Under the pieces are notes generated by a model. The model was not told where the DNA came from. It was given only the letters and a program-made list of their open reading frames with translations, and made no database searches. This document shows positions 63,388 through 64,000 of a stretch of 64,000 nucleotides of DNA, piece by piece. This DNA is from Terriglobia bacterium. GTDB taxonomy: Bacteria; Acidobacteriota; Terriglobia; Acidiferrales; UBA7541. The stretch lies in the NCBI GenBank assembly GCA_020072785.1, contig JAIQGG010000001.1, positions 248,001 through 312,000 of the forward strand, given 5' to 3'. The translations under genes were made by a program, and so were the position numbers. The stretch's first letter is position 1. The number at the start of each line of letters is the position of its first letter.

Positions 63388-64000
63388 CGAAACAAGGCGG
63401 AAACGATCCGATGCGGCGGGTGGCGGCGCTGGCCGTGGTGTTGCTGGGCGCGGCGGCGCTGTGGTGGGCGGGCAGCGGCGGGAATTCCTCATCGGCGCAG
63501 AGAGACGTGGACGCAGCGGTCGCGGCGGCGCGGCAGCAGGCCGCGGCCAGCGATCCGCGGCTGGCGAAGGCTGCGCGCTTCGAGCAGGACGGCTGGATCT
63601 ACGTGCATCTGGAGGGCGAACCGGGCGCGGTCGGCTTCCAGCACGGCTACCTGCTGGCGCCGGAGATCGAGGACGCTTTCGCCGCGGTGCAGGCGGGGAT
63701 GACGCACTCAAGCGAGCGCGACTGGGCCTTCTTCCGCAAGGCGGCGCACGAAATGCTGTGGCCGAAGATCGACGCGGAATACCAGCAGGAGCTCACGGGA
63801 ATCGTGGAAGGGCTGCGCGCGCGCACCGGCTCGAAGCTGGACGTGGACGACCTTGTGGCTTTCAACGCCTTTGAGGAGCTGCCGGACTACTACGTGCCGT
63901 GGCTGAACAAGCGGGAGAAGGCGGCGTCCGCGCCGGCGCTGAAAAGCCCCGGGAACTGCAGCGCGTTCATCGCCACGGGAAGGTGGACCAAGGACCACCA
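63384..64000 (+). CDS. C45/phospholipase-B-like N-terminal-nucleophile hydrolase (3' end missing)
   Basis: The frame from ATG 63384 is open to the window edge (205 residues seen). It starts with an export signal (VAALAVVLLGAAALWWAGSG). The body has GFQHGYLLAPEIEDAF, YQQELTGIVEGLRAR and DDLVAFNAFEEL, then GNCSAFIATGRWTKDH, where Cys is the expected catalytic N-terminal nucleophile of the C45/acyl-CoA:6-APA acyltransferase-like and phospholipase B-like families. It is coupled to the upstream hydrolase. The substrate is unknown. Confidence 0.78.
   Translation, partial: MTKQGGNDPMRRVAALAVVLLGAAALWWAGSGGNSSSAQRDVDAAVAAARQQAAASDPRLAKAARFEQDGWIYVHLEGEPGAVGFQHGYLLAPEIEDAFAAVQAGMTHSSERDWAFFRKAAHEMLWPKIDAEYQQELTGIVEGLRARTGSKLDVDDLVAFNAFEELPDYYVPWLNKREKAASAPALKSPGNCSAFIATGRWTKDH

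Noticed and set aside
63356-63874. A 172-residue Arg/Gly-rich frame near the right edge
   Set aside because: It is out of frame with the C45-like gene that starts at 63384 and has an export signal and a recognisable catalytic region.

Overview
The window is high-GC DNA (coding regions look like roughly 60-65% GC) from a bacterium that is most likely an Acidobacteriota member. This assignment is inference. It rests on Ser/Thr kinases fused to TPR arrays, a seven-helix membrane protein and a DUF6448-type protein of the sort common there, a STAS-plus-TolC efflux operon, and many short dispersed palindromes. No rRNA, transposase, integrase or CRISPR array is present. There is one tRNA gene, tRNA-Val(GAC).

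Layout. (1) 1-7.9 kb: the end of a kinase-TPR gene, a lipoprotein, thiE, a 964-residue TPR protein, rnhB and rplS. (2) 7.5-10.8 kb: the translation operon rpsP-khpA-rimM-trmD-(DUF2911)-rplS-rnhB on the minus strand. (3) 11-16.7 kb: a complete kinase-TPR gene, a DUF72 gene followed by a locally duplicated tail, then chorismate mutase and prephenate dehydratase. (4) 16.7-22.1 kb: an ECF sigma factor and a tripartite efflux operon (STAS-TolC, HlyD, DHA2-type MFS). (5) 22.1-25.7 kb: an AT-rich scar with a truncated histidine kinase, a YeiH-type exporter, a TlpA-like thioredoxin and an orphan ABC ATPase. (6) 25.7-34.2 kb: an accessory stretch of small membrane and hypothetical proteins, an XRE regulator and a PilZ protein, with three degenerate copies of a 110-140 bp repeat. 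(7) 34.2-36.5 kb: a sigma-54 activator and tRNA-Val.

The centre of interest is 36.9-50.8 kb. Ten same-strand genes encode an apparent transmembrane electron-transfer system. They are a DmsE/MtrA-type decaheme cytochrome, an MtrB/PioB-type outer-membrane barrel, two monoheme cytochromes, a Rieske protein, cytochrome b, a nine-heme membrane-anchored cytochrome, a six-heme NapC/NirT-like protein, and two inner-membrane cytochrome b-like proteins carrying 19 and 13 c-heme motifs. The cluster encodes 59 haem c motifs, one of them CX3CH. The likely route is menaquinol to the Rieske/b or multihaem-b proteins, then periplasmic cytochromes, then the MtrA/MtrB-like conduit and an extracellular acceptor. 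The reverse direction cannot be excluded. No outer-surface MtrC/OmcA-type lipoprotein is in the window.

Right flank, 50.9-64 kb: tryptophanase, a transketolase with an unusual Cys-rich tail and a leader able to form alternative helices, a B3/B4-domain protein, a HicBA pair, and lysC-asd. The lysC-asd leader appears to be a classical threonine attenuator, with a 35-residue peptide containing 12 Thr followed by competing hairpins. The window ends with a TonB-domain protein, a PAS sensor, a DDAH-like hydrolase, a beta-lactamase-fold hydrolase and a truncated C45-like hydrolase.

Two repeat systems cross these regions. One is a 15-20 bp palindrome (core GACCGCTTCGCGGTC), singly or in 27-bp tandem units next to gene starts. 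The other is the 110-140 bp family confined to 26-33 kb.
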